Positions 51,295-62,146 are shown, counted from the stretch's first letter. The stretch is 64,000 bases of DNA from Mesostigma viride (GCA_009746045.1 RPFO01000240.1:1000042-1064041), one strand, 5' to 3'. Translations and numbers: made by a program. The notes: generated from the sequence alone by a model not told the origin.

Positions 51295-53022
51295 ATGGAT
51301 CCAGTGGGTGGAGATATGTCGCCTATACCTACCAATATTAATAATAATAATAATAATACCAATAACAATAACAATACTCGTGGTAACCGACGGGACTCCC
51401 TGGAAACGGTGCACCATCTCACTCCTCAAGGTAATCTGCGTACCTCACCCCCTTCTCCTGTTACTGGTGGTCGCCGTCGTCCCTCAACTACCCCACCTAC
51501 CTATGAACAACGTATTGCACAAGTCAGATTTAGTGATGACCCTTCCTTTACCTTGAACCAGGCCCCTGCCCCTCCTGCAACCTTGGCTCAACCCTCCAGC
51601 AGGTCCTCACTAACTAACAATGCTTCTAGGCCTCCTTCCCACCCTGTGCCTTCCATGACTGCCTTTAACACGGGTCGTACCTCTGCCCCTGTCGGCCCTT
51701 CTGGGCGCCCTAGTGCAGTTCCCTTTTACCCACCTGCTTCCTGGTCCTACCCTGAGACGGCCTATGAGGCTGCCCAGGTCCCTACCCGTGTGGCTGATTT
51801 AGAAGTTAATAATGATTTCAGCACCATGCCCCTAGATGATAGGAATTATGATCATTTTGCCTACTCCTCTCTTCGTGAGCAATATACTGTTCCCTTCTCC
51901 TATGGGCACCATCCTGAAACGGTGGCCCCTTCTAGACCCCTACCCAAAACTTTTCCTATCCCTTCCTTCTATCCCGCTTATGTAGCAGTGGAAGATAGTG
52001 GCCCTATGGGAAAAACTGATTCTTCTAATCCCCCTAAGCCTCCTGCTCTTCCCCTCTTTGCCAACCTTCCTAAGCTGGATGTCAAGTCTACCCCTCAACA
52101 GTTTTTCACGTTTATTATGTTGCTTACCCAGAACACAGAGTCATGGCAGAACCATAATAGATGGCGCCTTTCTGATGCTGTACTAGTCCCTCATTATCTT
52201 ACTACCTGCATTACTCCTGAGCTTGCTAACCTCATCCAGTGTGAGTCTTTGGCCTCCCATGCCTACCCCAACTCTGTAGCAGAATTGTTTAAGCGTTTAG
52301 AGAACCATTTAGTCCCTCCCGATGCAGATTGGCAGGATAGATTAGCCTTTGGTACCTTGCAGCAGGGTACTAAATCCTTTAAGGAGTACATGAAAGAGTT
52401 TGATGCCCAGATGGTACGAATTAGGGATTTGTCGGGCGCAGAAGTACGTGCTCGCTTCCTACAGGGCCTCAGTAGACCCTTATTGCGTGAAGTAAAGCGC
52501 CAGTTCTCTGCCTACCGTTTTACTGACCTGCCCCTCAAGCATGTGCGCCAGCATCTCTTACGAGTAGCAGATTTCTTCACCACGCCTTCTCTTCCTACCC
52601 GTTCCCGTATTAATAATATTAGTCTTACCCCTGAGGAGGAGAACTCCTATGTAGAAGAATTAGATATTTGTGTTACTGACCTTTCAGCTCTGGATGTCTC
52701 TCATATCACATGCTATCATTGTAAGGAAGTAGGTCATCTTAAACGTGAGTGCCCCAAGTTCCTCTCGGGTGCTCCCCCTCATCCCGACGCTCGCCCTCCT
52801 CGTACCCCTCAGCGTGCTCCTATTCGTCCCACTTCAGGACGCATTCCCTCAGCTACCCCTAGTAGGCTGAATGCTGTGCAGACAGGACCCCCAGGGTTCC
52901 CCTATGATAATCAGGCTCCCGCACCCTCTTCGATCCCTCGTGACCCTCCAGCAGTGGCTTTTTCGCCAGGGTCTTCTTCGGGGTTAGTTCCTATGGATTT
53001 GGGGGGGGAGGGGGAACAGTAG
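51295..53022 (+). CDS. G1 gag (capsid and nucleocapsid)
   Basis: 575 codons from a clear ATG after TTAATTAAAG. The first 250 residues are low-complexity (Asn run, Pro/Ser-rich). The capsid-like region spans about residues 255-430 (PKLDVKSTPQQFFTFIMLL ... CESLASHAYPNSVAELFKRL ... FGTLQQGTKSFKEYMKEFDA). A zinc knuckle CYHCKEVGHLKREC lies at 52711-52752, followed by a Pro/Arg-rich tail. The capsid aligns with the split gag at 14797-20371, so the two gypsy elements are related. The frame is intact. Protease begins in another frame about 110 bp on, so a frameshift or re-initiation is needed. Confidence 0.88.
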   Translation: MDPVGGDMSPIPTNINNNNNNTNNNNNTRGNRRDSLETVHHLTPQGNLRTSPPSPVTGGRRRPSTTPPTYEQRIAQVRFSDDPSFTLNQAPAPPATLAQPSSRSSLTNNASRPPSHPVPSMTAFNTGRTSAPVGPSGRPSAVPFYPPASWSYPETAYEAAQVPTRVADLEVNNDFSTMPLDDRNYDHFAYSSLREQYTVPFSYGHHPETVAPSRPLPKTFPIPSFYPAYVAVEDSGPMGKTDSSNPPKPPALPLFANLPKLDVKSTPQQFFTFIMLLTQNTESWQNHNRWRLSDAVLVPHYLTTCITPELANLIQCESLASHAYPNSVAELFKRLENHLVPPDADWQDRLAFGTLQQGTKSFKEYMKEFDAQMVRIRDLSGAEVRARFLQGLSRPLLREVKRQFSAYRFTDLPLKHVRQHLLRVADFFTTPSLPTRSRINNISLTPEEENSYVEELDICVTDLSALDVSHITCYHCKEVGHLKRECPKFLSGAPPHPDARPPRTPQRAPIRPTSGRIPSATPSRLNAVQTGPPGFPYDNQAPAPSSIPRDPPAVAFSPGSSSGLVPMDLGGEGEQ

Positions 53023-53580
53023 GCCTGTCAGCTGGGGGTAACCTGGACAGGTCCTTAGATAGTACCCCAGATAATAATTTTTGCCTGCCTGTTTTTATAA
53101 CCTCTGTAGGAGCTGAATCATCCCTACCACTACGTGTGCGTCCTCTTATGTTCTTGAATGGTGGTTTAACCGTTCCTCAGACTGTTGTAGACCCCTTCTT
53201 GCATGCTGATGAACTCTTGAATGTCTCTGTGTTAGTGGATAGCGGTGCGGCTAGCTCCTTTGTGAGCGAGGCCCTAGTTAGGCGTTTAGGACTAGTCCCT
53301 ACCCCTCACACAAAAACGGTCACTGTCCATTATGCTGACGGTCGCACCAGTCATTCCCCGGGTACGGTGTCCCTTCCCCTGGTCATACAAGGACGTACGG
53401 TCAACCTGACGGCCACTATAGGCCCTATCACTACAGCTGATGTATTACTAGGATTAGATTGGCACCAGGATAATAAGATTACTATTAATTATGATACTAT
53501 GGTCATTTGGTTTCCAGATAGCTCTCACTGGGTACCGGAACGTCATTATAGATTAGAAAATTTATCCTTGGTAGTATTAA

Positions 53581-55850
53581 GGGGACGGGACATGCCCGAA
53601 TTTTTTGGCGCCAAAAAATTCGCGCCGGAACCGAAGGTCATAAATTTCACGTGCACGGTGCGCGCACCCCTTGCGGAAGTGGCCATGGCGACTGCGTTCA
53701 GGCGAAACTACCACACTAGGGCAGGCGAAATGCAAAAATTTTACTCGAATCTAAAAGACGATGAGTTTATGATGTTAGTTTGCGGCGGAAATAAGCTGGT
53801 TTACAATATCGCTGTTGTTTTTTTATGCCATCGGCATGGGGGGTAATCTGAATTTTTTGGTCGCGCGGAATGAAATAGAATTCATGATAGCGGCTGTAAA
53901 ATCGCGGTTGTTGGGGTTGTTCTGACCATGAAGCAGGCGTTAATATCGGTTGCATCGAATTCTAAACCGAGCTGGTGCTTTTTGCAAGATTTTCGGCCAT
54001 TATCGGTAAGTAATTGTTCAGACCTGCGCAGTGCGTGTCTGACCTGTCCATGGAAGAACGGCTGTTGTTGCGCGCCTGGGCGAGGGATTTACGAGGGCGA
54101 GGTACAGATTTGTCGCGAATGTTATCTGCCATCAGTGCTTTCTTCTATGAGCTCATCGTTCGAAGTTTTTTGCGTTCTTTTTGGGCAGTTTCCGCCAGCT
54201 AGCTCGCCGTCGCTTGCCGTTGTGTTGTCGAATACCTGGCAGCTTTAGATTGTTTTCGTTGATGTCGTGATCAGGGCCGCTTCAGTCGCAGCCTATAGCT
54301 CTTCGGGAAGGTATAAGGCATTTCATAAAACGTGTTCCGGCAAGGATGTTGTGCGCATGGACGCTTCTTGTTGTGTGAGAGTGACGCACCCTCTCTTCGC
54401 AGCGGCATCACAGCGCTCATGCGCTGAAGGGCCGCCAATGGTTTCTTTGCATTTTATCGTGCAGGGATGGAAGTGTTTTAGTGATGATGATGTTGGAGAT
54501 ATTGCATTTGTGTGACTGCATGTAGATAGCTGGCACCAATGGTTGTTTGAGCTTTCCTTTGTTATGATGATGTGACAAGACTACAATGTGCTGAGCCAAC
54601 CATGGTTGACATGCATGACTGCATGCAAGCTATATATACCATGTTCCTACTTGGTTCCTTGCCCTCCATAGTCCCAGTTTGTCACCCATGCCGGGAAGGA
54701 CAGTTTAGGAGGTGTTGTTGAGTTGATTAGCTTGGCTGTCATCAACCTTACACTCTAACCTAGGAGAAACATATGAAATGCATATTAGGGCTACCATCGT
54801 CAAGGCTATGAACATATTTACAAGGCTGGCCATTCTGGAGGGATGATGAAGACATATGAGGTGCGTGGCCACCCCTTCTTACATTGTAAACATACTCAGC
54901 ATGGTTTTGGTGCATGTTGGATGGCATATGAAGTGGCACTGTGGGGTTACTAACTTACTGAGTGGTCCGTAGCGCCTTGTCAGGTGGTCGTATAGGAAAC
55001 CCATCAACTTGAGTAGTTTTTGTCACAATGACCCCCTACGTTGAGCATGCGTTGCCGTCAGCGTGCAAGAGTTAATTATGTGTGCTTTGGTCAGTTTGCA
55101 GATGTCTTTGATGAAGAAGGAGGTGCTAGTGTGGCTGAATGGTTACTCTAATTTCCTTGTAGTGTCTACATGGGTGGCCGTCTTGGAATGGTTGTAACTT
55201 GGGCAGTTCTTGTCAGAACGTCGTCAAACCTTGAACATAGGAGGTAACATATGTGCAGAGGTCGGCAGCATGTGGTTTGGCCAGTTTTTGCATGGTTTGG
55301 ATGGATAAAGGGGTGTTTATGTGGTAAGATACACTAAAAAACCTCCCTTAGCTTCGTCACAGGTGGCTACCTAGGAAATCCATCAACTAGAGCTGCGCTC
55401 ATCAGAACGACCTGAAAATTTGGGGCTGCATGTCCCCCCACCTGTAATACTTGGGAATATATGGTGGAGCATGATATGATGTGTTTATGATTTGATTTTG
55501 TTTTTTTGGATTAAAAAAGTACCTTTTTTGCGGGAAATCCATCAACGTGAGTAAACATGCTTATTTCTTGGTCCCAACTAGGTAGAATTTCTAAAAAGTG
55601 GGGGAACTATGCGGGAATATATGATTTGGTCCCAATATAATTGCCCATTGTCCTAGGAAAAATGTGACTAAAATAGCGTCTTTTTCTATTTTTAGCGCGT
55701 TACCGGTGTATGGTGGGGGCTAGTACCCCCCCCAAGTGGCTGGAATTTTTTTTTTTAAATCATATTTATGGTCCCCAGTCATCATTGGATTTTTAGCACA
55801 TGCATAGGTATGGTTTCCAGAAAAGTGCCCTTTAGGCATGTCCCCTCCCC
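53581..55850. mobile_element. TTAA-flanked non-autonomous DNA element T3
   Basis: TTAA at 53577-53580 and 55851-55854 flanks inverted ends GGGGACGGGACATGCC and GGCATGTCCCCTCCCC (one mismatch). Removal with one TTAA restores the G1 pol frame exactly, which confirms the borders. The 2.27 kb interior shares CGCCAAAAAATTCGCGCCGG and other segments with T2. No convincing transposase or other ORF. Confidence 0.8.
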
Positions 55851-57047
55851 TTAATGTCCAATGACGAATTGCGATCTGAACTAAAGGAATATGGATACCT
55901 ATTATGTATGTTCCTTCAGTTAGAAGTACAAGAGATACCTATCACTAATAATAGTGTGGATATAGATGTAAACACAGTGGATACAATAGGAGTGGGATTT
56001 ACTGAAAATGAAATAGTAAGATACATGGCTGTGATAGATTCCTCAAAAGTATTTGAAGAAAAGACCCCTTCTTATCCTCCTCCTCGTTCTGTTTTACACC
56101 GTGTAGTTATCAAGGACGGTGCAGTTCCTACGCACTCTCCGATGTATAGAATGGGCCCTACCGAATTAAAGGAACTAAAACAGATTTTAGTGTCACTATT
56201 AGAAGCAGGATTGATATAGCCTAGTAACTCCCCCTACTCTGCTGGTGTCCTGTTAGTTCCTAAGCCAAATGGCAAGTTTCGCCTAGTTACTGATTATAGG
56301 AAGTTGAACGATATTACTGTGAAGTCTAAATACCCTCTACCTCGTATTGATGATATATTTAATAAGGTTAAAGGTTCTACCTGTTTCACAGTACTAGATT
56401 GTGCGGATGGTTTTTGGCAACTACGCATAGCTCCTGAGGATTGCCACAAAACCGCCTTTGCTACCCCTTTTGGGCATTACCAGTTTAGAGTAGCGGCTAT
56501 GGGACTCTGTAACTCTCCTGCCTCTTTCCAAATGTTAATGAATGAAGTGCTTAGACCTGTTATGGGAAATTCTCACCTTCCTCAAGTGTCCTCTGATTTA
56601 AAGGATCCTTCCTTCTCCTCTGTTTCCTTATCTGAGCATGACCGTTCTTGTGCTCAAGCTTACTTAGATGATATCCTTATTTATTCTCCTGATTTTGAAA
56701 CGCACCTACGTGATTTAAAGAAAGTGCTAGAAATAATGGCTGAAAATTCTTTATGGGCGCGCCGTGCTAAAGTTCGTTCGGGCAGGAGTGTCCCATTTTT
56801 AGGGCACGTTCTGTCAGATGCCGGGGTTGCTACCGACCCGGATAAAACTAAGTCAATTCAGGAATGGCCTACCCCTACTGACGTTAAAGGTGTACGTAGT
56901 TTTCTAGGAATTGCTTCTTACTATAGGCGTTTTATCCCGCGTTTCGCAACTATAGCAGCTCCTATTAATCATCTATTAAAGAAGGATATCCCCTTTGTTT
57001 GGAGTAGTGAATGTCAGGCGGCTTTTCAGTGTCTAAAATCCCTACTC

Positions 57048-57694
57048 AGTTAGATGAACCAGCCCAGAGCGTGTGAGCTCTTGGTCTTTCACGCAAAGCT
57101 TGAGCCAATTGCTGGAGACAGCAATCCTTAGCCCAAACACCAAGCCACACCTTGTTGGTCACTTCCACGTTCAAGTGGGCAACCAGAGCGCGTGCTTCCG
57201 AGATAGCTTGGCCATTCCCATGACCAAGCTATATGCTTCTTTGTTGCTCCTCGTTCCCATCGGCGTGACGAGGCATATTGCAGGCTTGCTAGCAAATCCT
57301 CAACGTCCACTGGCATCCTTGCAGAGCCAGGACGAACTGGATTTACCTAGCCACCTGCAACCTAGGAAGTACAGGACCTGTAACAAGCCTGCAAGACCTA
57401 GTATCCTTGCAGCCTTGTGCCAATTCCAGTACCCCACCAGTCGCAGGCTGCTGTCCCTCCTGGTCTACGTGGACTACAGTCACGTGATAGTCAGGCTAAG
57501 CCTGTGCAGGCACGGCCTGCCACGTGTCCTGTCCACTACCCCAGAAGGTTGCACCCTCGCCGACCGCGGACGGCTAGGACTTCGGGACCTCATAACTTTC
57601 TTGTCCCTTGTCTGTTTCAGGCGGTCAGCACGGCGTTGGAAAGGTCTTTCCAAACTGCATCCACTTAGCATGTTGGTTGCCCAAAATGCTAACT
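57048..57694 (+). repeat. 5' LTR of C4
   Basis: It begins AGTTAGATGAACC and ends AAAATGCTAACT, followed by CCAACCCTTTCTTC. I see no evident TATA box near its end and no standard tRNA primer site immediately after it. Confidence 0.9.
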
Positions 57695-57766
57695 CCAACC
57701 CTTTCTTCTTTTGGAGCTGGACCAGCTTGAAACAACCTAACCTAGCCTGTGCCCACTCAGCCCCAG

Positions 57767-58528
57767 ATGCTTGGCAAGCTAACCTGGGCTCAGTTCCTGG
57801 ATGGACTGAGGGAGGAGTTTTCAGATAAGGTCTTAAACCTCACAAACTACTATAAACACCAGTATGACACGTTCGAGATCATTGGCCCTGTTGCAGAGGA
57901 GTGGGCCAGGCTCAACCGTATCAGAGACAAGGGGGCCAAGTATGGCTTCCTGGTCACAGATAGAGCCCTGGCAGACTATTTCCTGGACCGAATGGGGTTG
58001 AGTGTGGATGGGAGGAACAGTGCCCGCATGTTTCTGAACCAGACAGATGGGTCCTTGCGTGCTCTAGAGCTGGTTATCCTTAGTATCAGGAAGCCAGACC
58101 CTGCCTGCAAAGCCATTCAGTCCCACGGCAGCAATGCCACCTCCGCTGTACAGGCCCAAGGTGATGTCCCCGGGTACCCAGCCCGTGGTGGGGCAAGGCC
58201 TAACAAGCGTAGGCGCTTCAGGCGCCAGAGGAATGGGGCTCAGGGTGGCAAGGGTGCAGGTTCCCAAGGAGGGGTTGGGAGCCAGCAAGCTGGTGGTCAG
58301 CAGGGCAAGGGTGGCCAAGGGCAAGGCAAGAGCCAAGCTCAAGGCAATCAGGGCAAGCAGGGTGGGCAGTCTCAGGGAGGCCACGGGAAGCCTGGCAAGG
58401 GTGGGGCTGGGTCTGGGAAGAAGGGTGGGCCATGCTTTGTGTGTGGCAAGGAAGGTCACTGGCGTCGTGAGTGCCCTGACAGGAAGGCCAAGCCTGCTGG
58501 AGCAGGGGGCCAGTCTGGGCAGCAGTGA
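57767..58528 (+). CDS. C4 gag
   Basis: The first in-frame ATG is at 57767 (MLGKLTWAQFLDGL), giving 254 codons. The gag core is helical (EEFSDKVLNLTNYYKHQYD ... KYGFLVTDRALADYFLDRM) and matches the C3 gag in position and pattern. A long Gly/Gln/Lys-rich linker (GKGGQGQGKSQAQGNQGKQG) leads to one zinc knuckle, CFVCGKEGHWRREC (about 58435-58476), which would bind element RNA. The reading frame ends in UGA at 58526-58528 followed by CUAG, and the same frame then stays open for all of pol. A longer N terminus starting elsewhere cannot be excluded, since C3 has about 150 more residues. Confidence 0.82.
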   Translation: MLGKLTWAQFLDGLREEFSDKVLNLTNYYKHQYDTFEIIGPVAEEWARLNRIRDKGAKYGFLVTDRALADYFLDRMGLSVDGRNSARMFLNQTDGSLRALELVILSIRKPDPACKAIQSHGSNATSAVQAQGDVPGYPARGGARPNKRRRFRRQRNGAQGGKGAGSQGGVGSQQAGGQQGKGGQGQGKSQAQGNQGKQGGQSQGGHGKPGKGGAGSGKKGGPCFVCGKEGHWRRECPDRKAKPAGAGGQSGQQ

Positions 58529-58532
58529 CTAG
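58526..58532 (+). promoter_or_regulatory. UGA-CUAG stop-readthrough context between C4 gag and pol
   Basis: TGACTAG follows CAGCAG. UGA CUA(G) is an established strong stop-readthrough context in several eukaryotic mRNAs and viral RNAs. Pol is in the same frame with no further stop for about 1200 codons, so readthrough is the simplest way to make a minor gag-pol product. C3 has TGACTTG at the same place. Confidence 0.65.
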
Positions 58533-61500
58533 CTACATCATCCCCTGTAAATAGTCAATCACCCCTTGGGGAAGGTGTGCTGGATGTACATAAGGACGGG
58601 GGTGTGCCCCTTGTGCAGCACCAAGGGTGTAAAGATGTTGTTCTTCCACTGGATTGCAATAACAATGCTGCAGCTGAATTCCCTATGCCTCATGCAGGTG
58701 GTGGGTCTCCAGCAGGTGCTGGCCTGGAGGGCCAAGGGACCTTGCTGGAAGGGCCTGGAGCGGTCCAGGGTGCAGGGCCTGGCTTGGGGCGTCAGGATGG
58801 CCTGCAGGGAAGCCCTGGAACCTCAGGAGTGGATCATGTGTCCCCACACACGGTTCAGACGTCTCGCCAGGTCAGTACTGAGAGAGTGCTGAGCTATGCT
58901 GAGGCTGGCCATAGGTTACATCACATGTTTGGACACTCTGGGCAGGCAGCAATGTTTGCTTGGAAGTTAGGAGGGGAGCCTTTGTGGGAGGCATGCCAGG
59001 CTGCTGCTGAGAACTGTGGTTGCCAGGAGAATGCTGTTCACCCACCCCAGTCCCATGCTAGGGAGCCTGCTAGAGAGCGTGGCGACATCCAGATGGATAT
59101 CCAGCATATCAGGGGCTTGTATATATTAGTGGGGGTGGACAGGTTCAGTAGATATAGACTGATAGGCATTCTACCTGGTATGCAGGAGCATCACTTGTTG
59201 TTGGGTATGAAGGCCCTGATCCCAGGCTTTGGGGTATGCAAGAGTGTGCAGGCAGACTTGCAGTTTGACTGTTTGCTCAAGCATCAGGACCAGCTGCCTT
59301 GTAAGCTGGTAGTAGTCCCCAGGGAGAGTCATGGGCAGCAAGGGGCTGTAGAAAGATCCATACGTGAGGTGAAGACAGTGGTGCTAGCAGCAGAGTCAGT
59401 GCCACTTGTGGCATCTGCCTTAGAGAGGGCAGCCTGGTGTAAGGGGATAGAAGAGCAGCTGAACCACAGGGTTAATTACTACTTTGATGGTGTGGCTGTC
59501 TCTCCCCTGGCCCTGCAGTATAGCTTACTACCTGAAAACGTGGTGCAGGCCAGTCTTAGAAAGGCAGACAGGTTGTTTGCACAGCTGAGACGTAAGGACA
59601 AGAACTGGAATGTGCTGAGGCCTCAGGTGGGGCTGAAGGTCAGGATGTGGAAGGAACCATCTATTCCAGGCAAGCGGGGGAAGTGGCAGGATGGGGTTGT
59701 CACTCGTGTGGAGGAAGCTAACAGATCTTGCCTGGTGGCTTTGGAAAAGGATCCAAGGCACGTGTACAGGTTGTCCTGGGCTCATGTCAAGGAGAGAAGG
59801 CCACATGCAATCTGGCCTGTAGACGGGCCAGGCCCTCCCAGCTGGGTTGAGGAGCCAGGCCAGAGCCAGGCAGCAGCAGCTAACAATCCTCTGGTGGTGG
59901 ATGATGGTCTGTCCCTACTGGAAGATGACGAGCAGGAGGCTGCTGAAGCAACTGTCACAAGGCCAGAGGGGACGGGGCAGCCACCTAAGGCCCGGGGGCC
60001 TCTCATGGCGGACGTCATCCGAGCACTCATGCGCAGCAAACATGATCCCAAGGTATCCAAGCTCACGGGGTGGGGGTCGTGCTGGGCAGCTACAATGGAG
60101 GTAGATACCAACTCACAGGTGTCTGTCATCAGGGAAGAGGATGCTGTAGGCTTACAGATGTCCCATCCCAGTTGCCTTGCTGTGTCTGATTTCTCAGGAA
60201 AGGTGTCCATGAAGATCCTTGGGGAAGTGAGTGTGCCTATCTTAGGGGTGCCCACCACGTTCTGTGTGGTAGAGGGCTATCAGGGGCCTGCCATTCTGGG
60301 TCAGAACTTCTTGTGCATGCCAGGGGTTACTTTGACCTCTGATGAGTTGGCACTAGAAGGCGGGGGCAGCCTCCCCCTTGAAAGATATCACTATTCCCAG
60401 GGTCTTGCAGTGGCGGTGAAGGCTGTTAAGAGTCAGCCAGCTGAGGGTCCTCAAGGTCAGGAGCCCATAGCTAAGGACCTGTTAATCATCCCAACCACCT
60501 TTGATCCACGGCAGTTAGGGGTAAACAGGTACCAGATAGCTGCTCACAGTCCTATTCCCTGGCGCCAGCTAGTCGAGATGATGCAAAGCCCCAAGATGGC
60601 TAAGGCATGGACTCTTGGCTTTGTTGCTTCTGGGCATGAGTGGATAGTTTCCAACTGTGCAGAGCCTGTGGATGAGCTGCCAGAAGTTCACCAGCTGCTC
60701 AGATTGATGTTTGTCCTCAAGCTCAAGGAGGTAGATGGTGTCCAGGTGCCACATGTCAGACCAGTTGTAACCGAGTATCATGGCACTGGCCAGTTGTTAG
60801 ATGAGGAGCTCTATACTCCAGGAATGCTGCATGACACGTGGAGGATTCTGCTGTGTATATTTCTGTCTTTTCTGGTCAAGGGTGTGCCCTATAGCTCTGT
60901 GCTGATTGATTTCAAGAGGGCTTTTCTCAAGGGTGACCAAGATCAGGCTAGGCAGACTTGGAGAGATATCCCTCCTTTCTTTGTGACTGTACCTGCTGTA
61001 TGGCGAGCAGAGATAAAGGCCAGGTACCTGAGAATTCTGAAAGGGTTGGAAGGTCTCAGGTCCAGTCCCATTATCTGGAGAAAGAGCCTAGAGAAATTCT
61101 TGAAGAATACTTGTGGGTTTTCTGTGTCTCCAGTGGATCCCTGTTTGTTCCAAGGGTCCCACAATGGCCTTCCTGTCTTTGCCTCACTGCATGGTGATGA
61201 CCTGCATCTCATAGGTCCACCAGACTGGGTTGAGGCTGTTTTGGCCAAGATCCAGAAGCGGTTTGAGCTGGGTAAGATACAGCACATGGTGGAGAATGAG
61301 CCTATTATGGTCTTCTGTGGCATGCAGGCTACGTTGTTCCAAGCCAAGGGCTCGTGGTTCATCAGGATGGAGGGTGGTAAGGACTACCCACAGCAGATTG
61401 TAGATGCATTGCAGGAGCCCATCACGCAGGCTAGGTGTGCCACCATCAGGGGCATGCTGGCATGGCTTGCAAGTATATGTGCCCCTGACCTGCTGGTTTT

Positions 61501-62146
61501 GAGTCGGCTCACTGATTCCCAGCTGGTTGAGGTGGGTGCTGAGAGTGTGGTGCAGGCTGTCATGATGTCTCCCCCTCTTATACTGGGTCCTGTGGATTTG
61601 TACAAGCCCCTTGACATGATCCTTTATGTGGACAGTTCTATGGACAATAGGAAGGTCACAGAAGTCAGGGGCAGGGCAGCAGCAATAGTCACCCTGGAGC
61701 AAGATCACACCTCACTTGTTACCTGGTACAGTCGGTTGCAGAACAGGGTTACACCCAGCAGTGATATTGCTGAGTGCAGGGCAATCTGTGAAGGGCTGCA
61801 TACTGCTCTTTACTTGAGGGAGCTCTTCTACCAGCTATGTCAAGTGGCTTCCTGTAGGTTGCAGCTGCACACACTGGTGAGGACTGATAGCATGGGCATG
61901 GTGCAATTTGTGCACAGGCAGCTGGCCAGGAGCAGGGACCTTGACTACTTGTTGCTCAAGGAGATGTCCTACCTAGCTCACATTGAACATGTGCCTGGTG
62001 TGGATAACCCTGCAGATGCCCTCACCAAGCTGGAGGAGAAGGCAGAGCGGCAGTACCCCCTCCCCGTGGGCTCATGGACCCCTTGTACGGGCGGCCATAG
62101 AGACCAGGCCTTGCTTCAGCTTGGGTGTCCCCGGTGGGTTGTTTGA
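58529..62146 (+). CDS. C4 pol: integrase, protease-like domain, RT, RNase H
   Basis: An uninterrupted frame of about 1205 codons in phase with gag. Integrase has LHHMFGH ... NCGC, then Asp in IQMDIQHI (59095-59097), Asp in QADLQFDC (59255-59257) and Glu in GAVERSIR (59351-59353); 31 residues separate the last two, fewer than the usual 35. The protease-like domain has MEVDTNSQVSVI (DTN 60104-60112) and AILGQNFLCMPG, placed after integrase. RT shows LIDFKRAFLKG and SLHGDDLHLIG (HGDD 61190-61201). RNase H has YVDSSMDNRK, IAECRAI and RTDSMGMVQF, ending NPADALTKLEEK. The last 30 residues differ from C1-C3 and may reflect a late frameshift. All catalytic Asp/Glu positions of integrase, RT and RNase H are kept. 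Confidence 0.9.
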   Translation, partial: LATSSPVNSQSPLGEGVLDVHKDGGVPLVQHQGCKDVVLPLDCNNNAAAEFPMPHAGGGSPAGAGLEGQGTLLEGPGAVQGAGPGLGRQDGLQGSPGTSGVDHVSPHTVQTSRQVSTERVLSYAEAGHRLHHMFGHSGQAAMFAWKLGGEPLWEACQAAAENCGCQENAVHPPQSHAREPARERGDIQMDIQHIRGLYILVGVDRFSRYRLIGILPGMQEHHLLLGMKALIPGFGVCKSVQADLQFDCLLKHQDQLPCKLVVVPRESHGQQGAVERSIREVKTVVLAAESVPLVASALERAAWCKGIEEQLNHRVNYYFDGVAVSPLALQYSLLPENVVQASLRKADRLFAQLRRKDKNWNVLRPQVGLKVRMWKEPSIPGKRGKWQDGVVTRVEEANRSCLVALEKDPRHVYRLSWAHVKERRPHAIWPVDGPGPPSWVEEPGQSQAAAANNPLVVDDGLSLLEDDEQEAAEATVTRPEGTGQPPKARGPLMADVIRALMRSKHDPKVSKLTGWGSCWAATMEVDTNSQVSVIREEDAVGLQMSHPSCLAVSDFSGKVSMKILGEVSVPILGVPTTFCVVEGYQGPAILGQNFLCMPGVTLTSDELALEGGGSLPLERYHYSQGLAVAVKAVKSQPAEGPQGQEPIAKDLLIIPTTFDPRQLGVNRYQIAAHSPIPWRQLVEMMQSPKMAKAWTLGFVASGHEWIVSNCAEPVDELPEVHQLLRLMFVLKLKEVDGVQVPHVRPVVTEYHGTGQLLDEELYTPGMLHDTWRILLCIFLSFLVKGVPYSSVLIDFKRAFLKGDQDQARQTWRDIPPFFVTVPAVWRAEIKARYLRILKGLEGLRSSPIIWRKSLEKFLKNTCGFSVSPVDPCLFQGSHNGLPVFASLHGDDLHLIGPPDWVEAVLAKIQKRFELGKIQHMVENEPIMVFCGMQATLFQAKGSWFIRMEGGKDYPQQIVDALQEPITQARCATIRGMLAWLASICAPDLLVLSRLTDSQLVEVGAESVVQAVMMSPPLILGPVDLYKPLDMILYVDSSMDNRKVTEVRGRAAAIVTLEQDHTSLVTWYSRLQNRVTPSSDIAECRAICEGLHTALYLRELFYQLCQVASCRLQLHTLVRTDSMGMVQFVHRQLARSRDLDYLLLKEMSYLAHIEHVPGVDNPADALTKLEEKAERQYPLPVGSWTPCTGGHRDQALLQLGCPRWVV

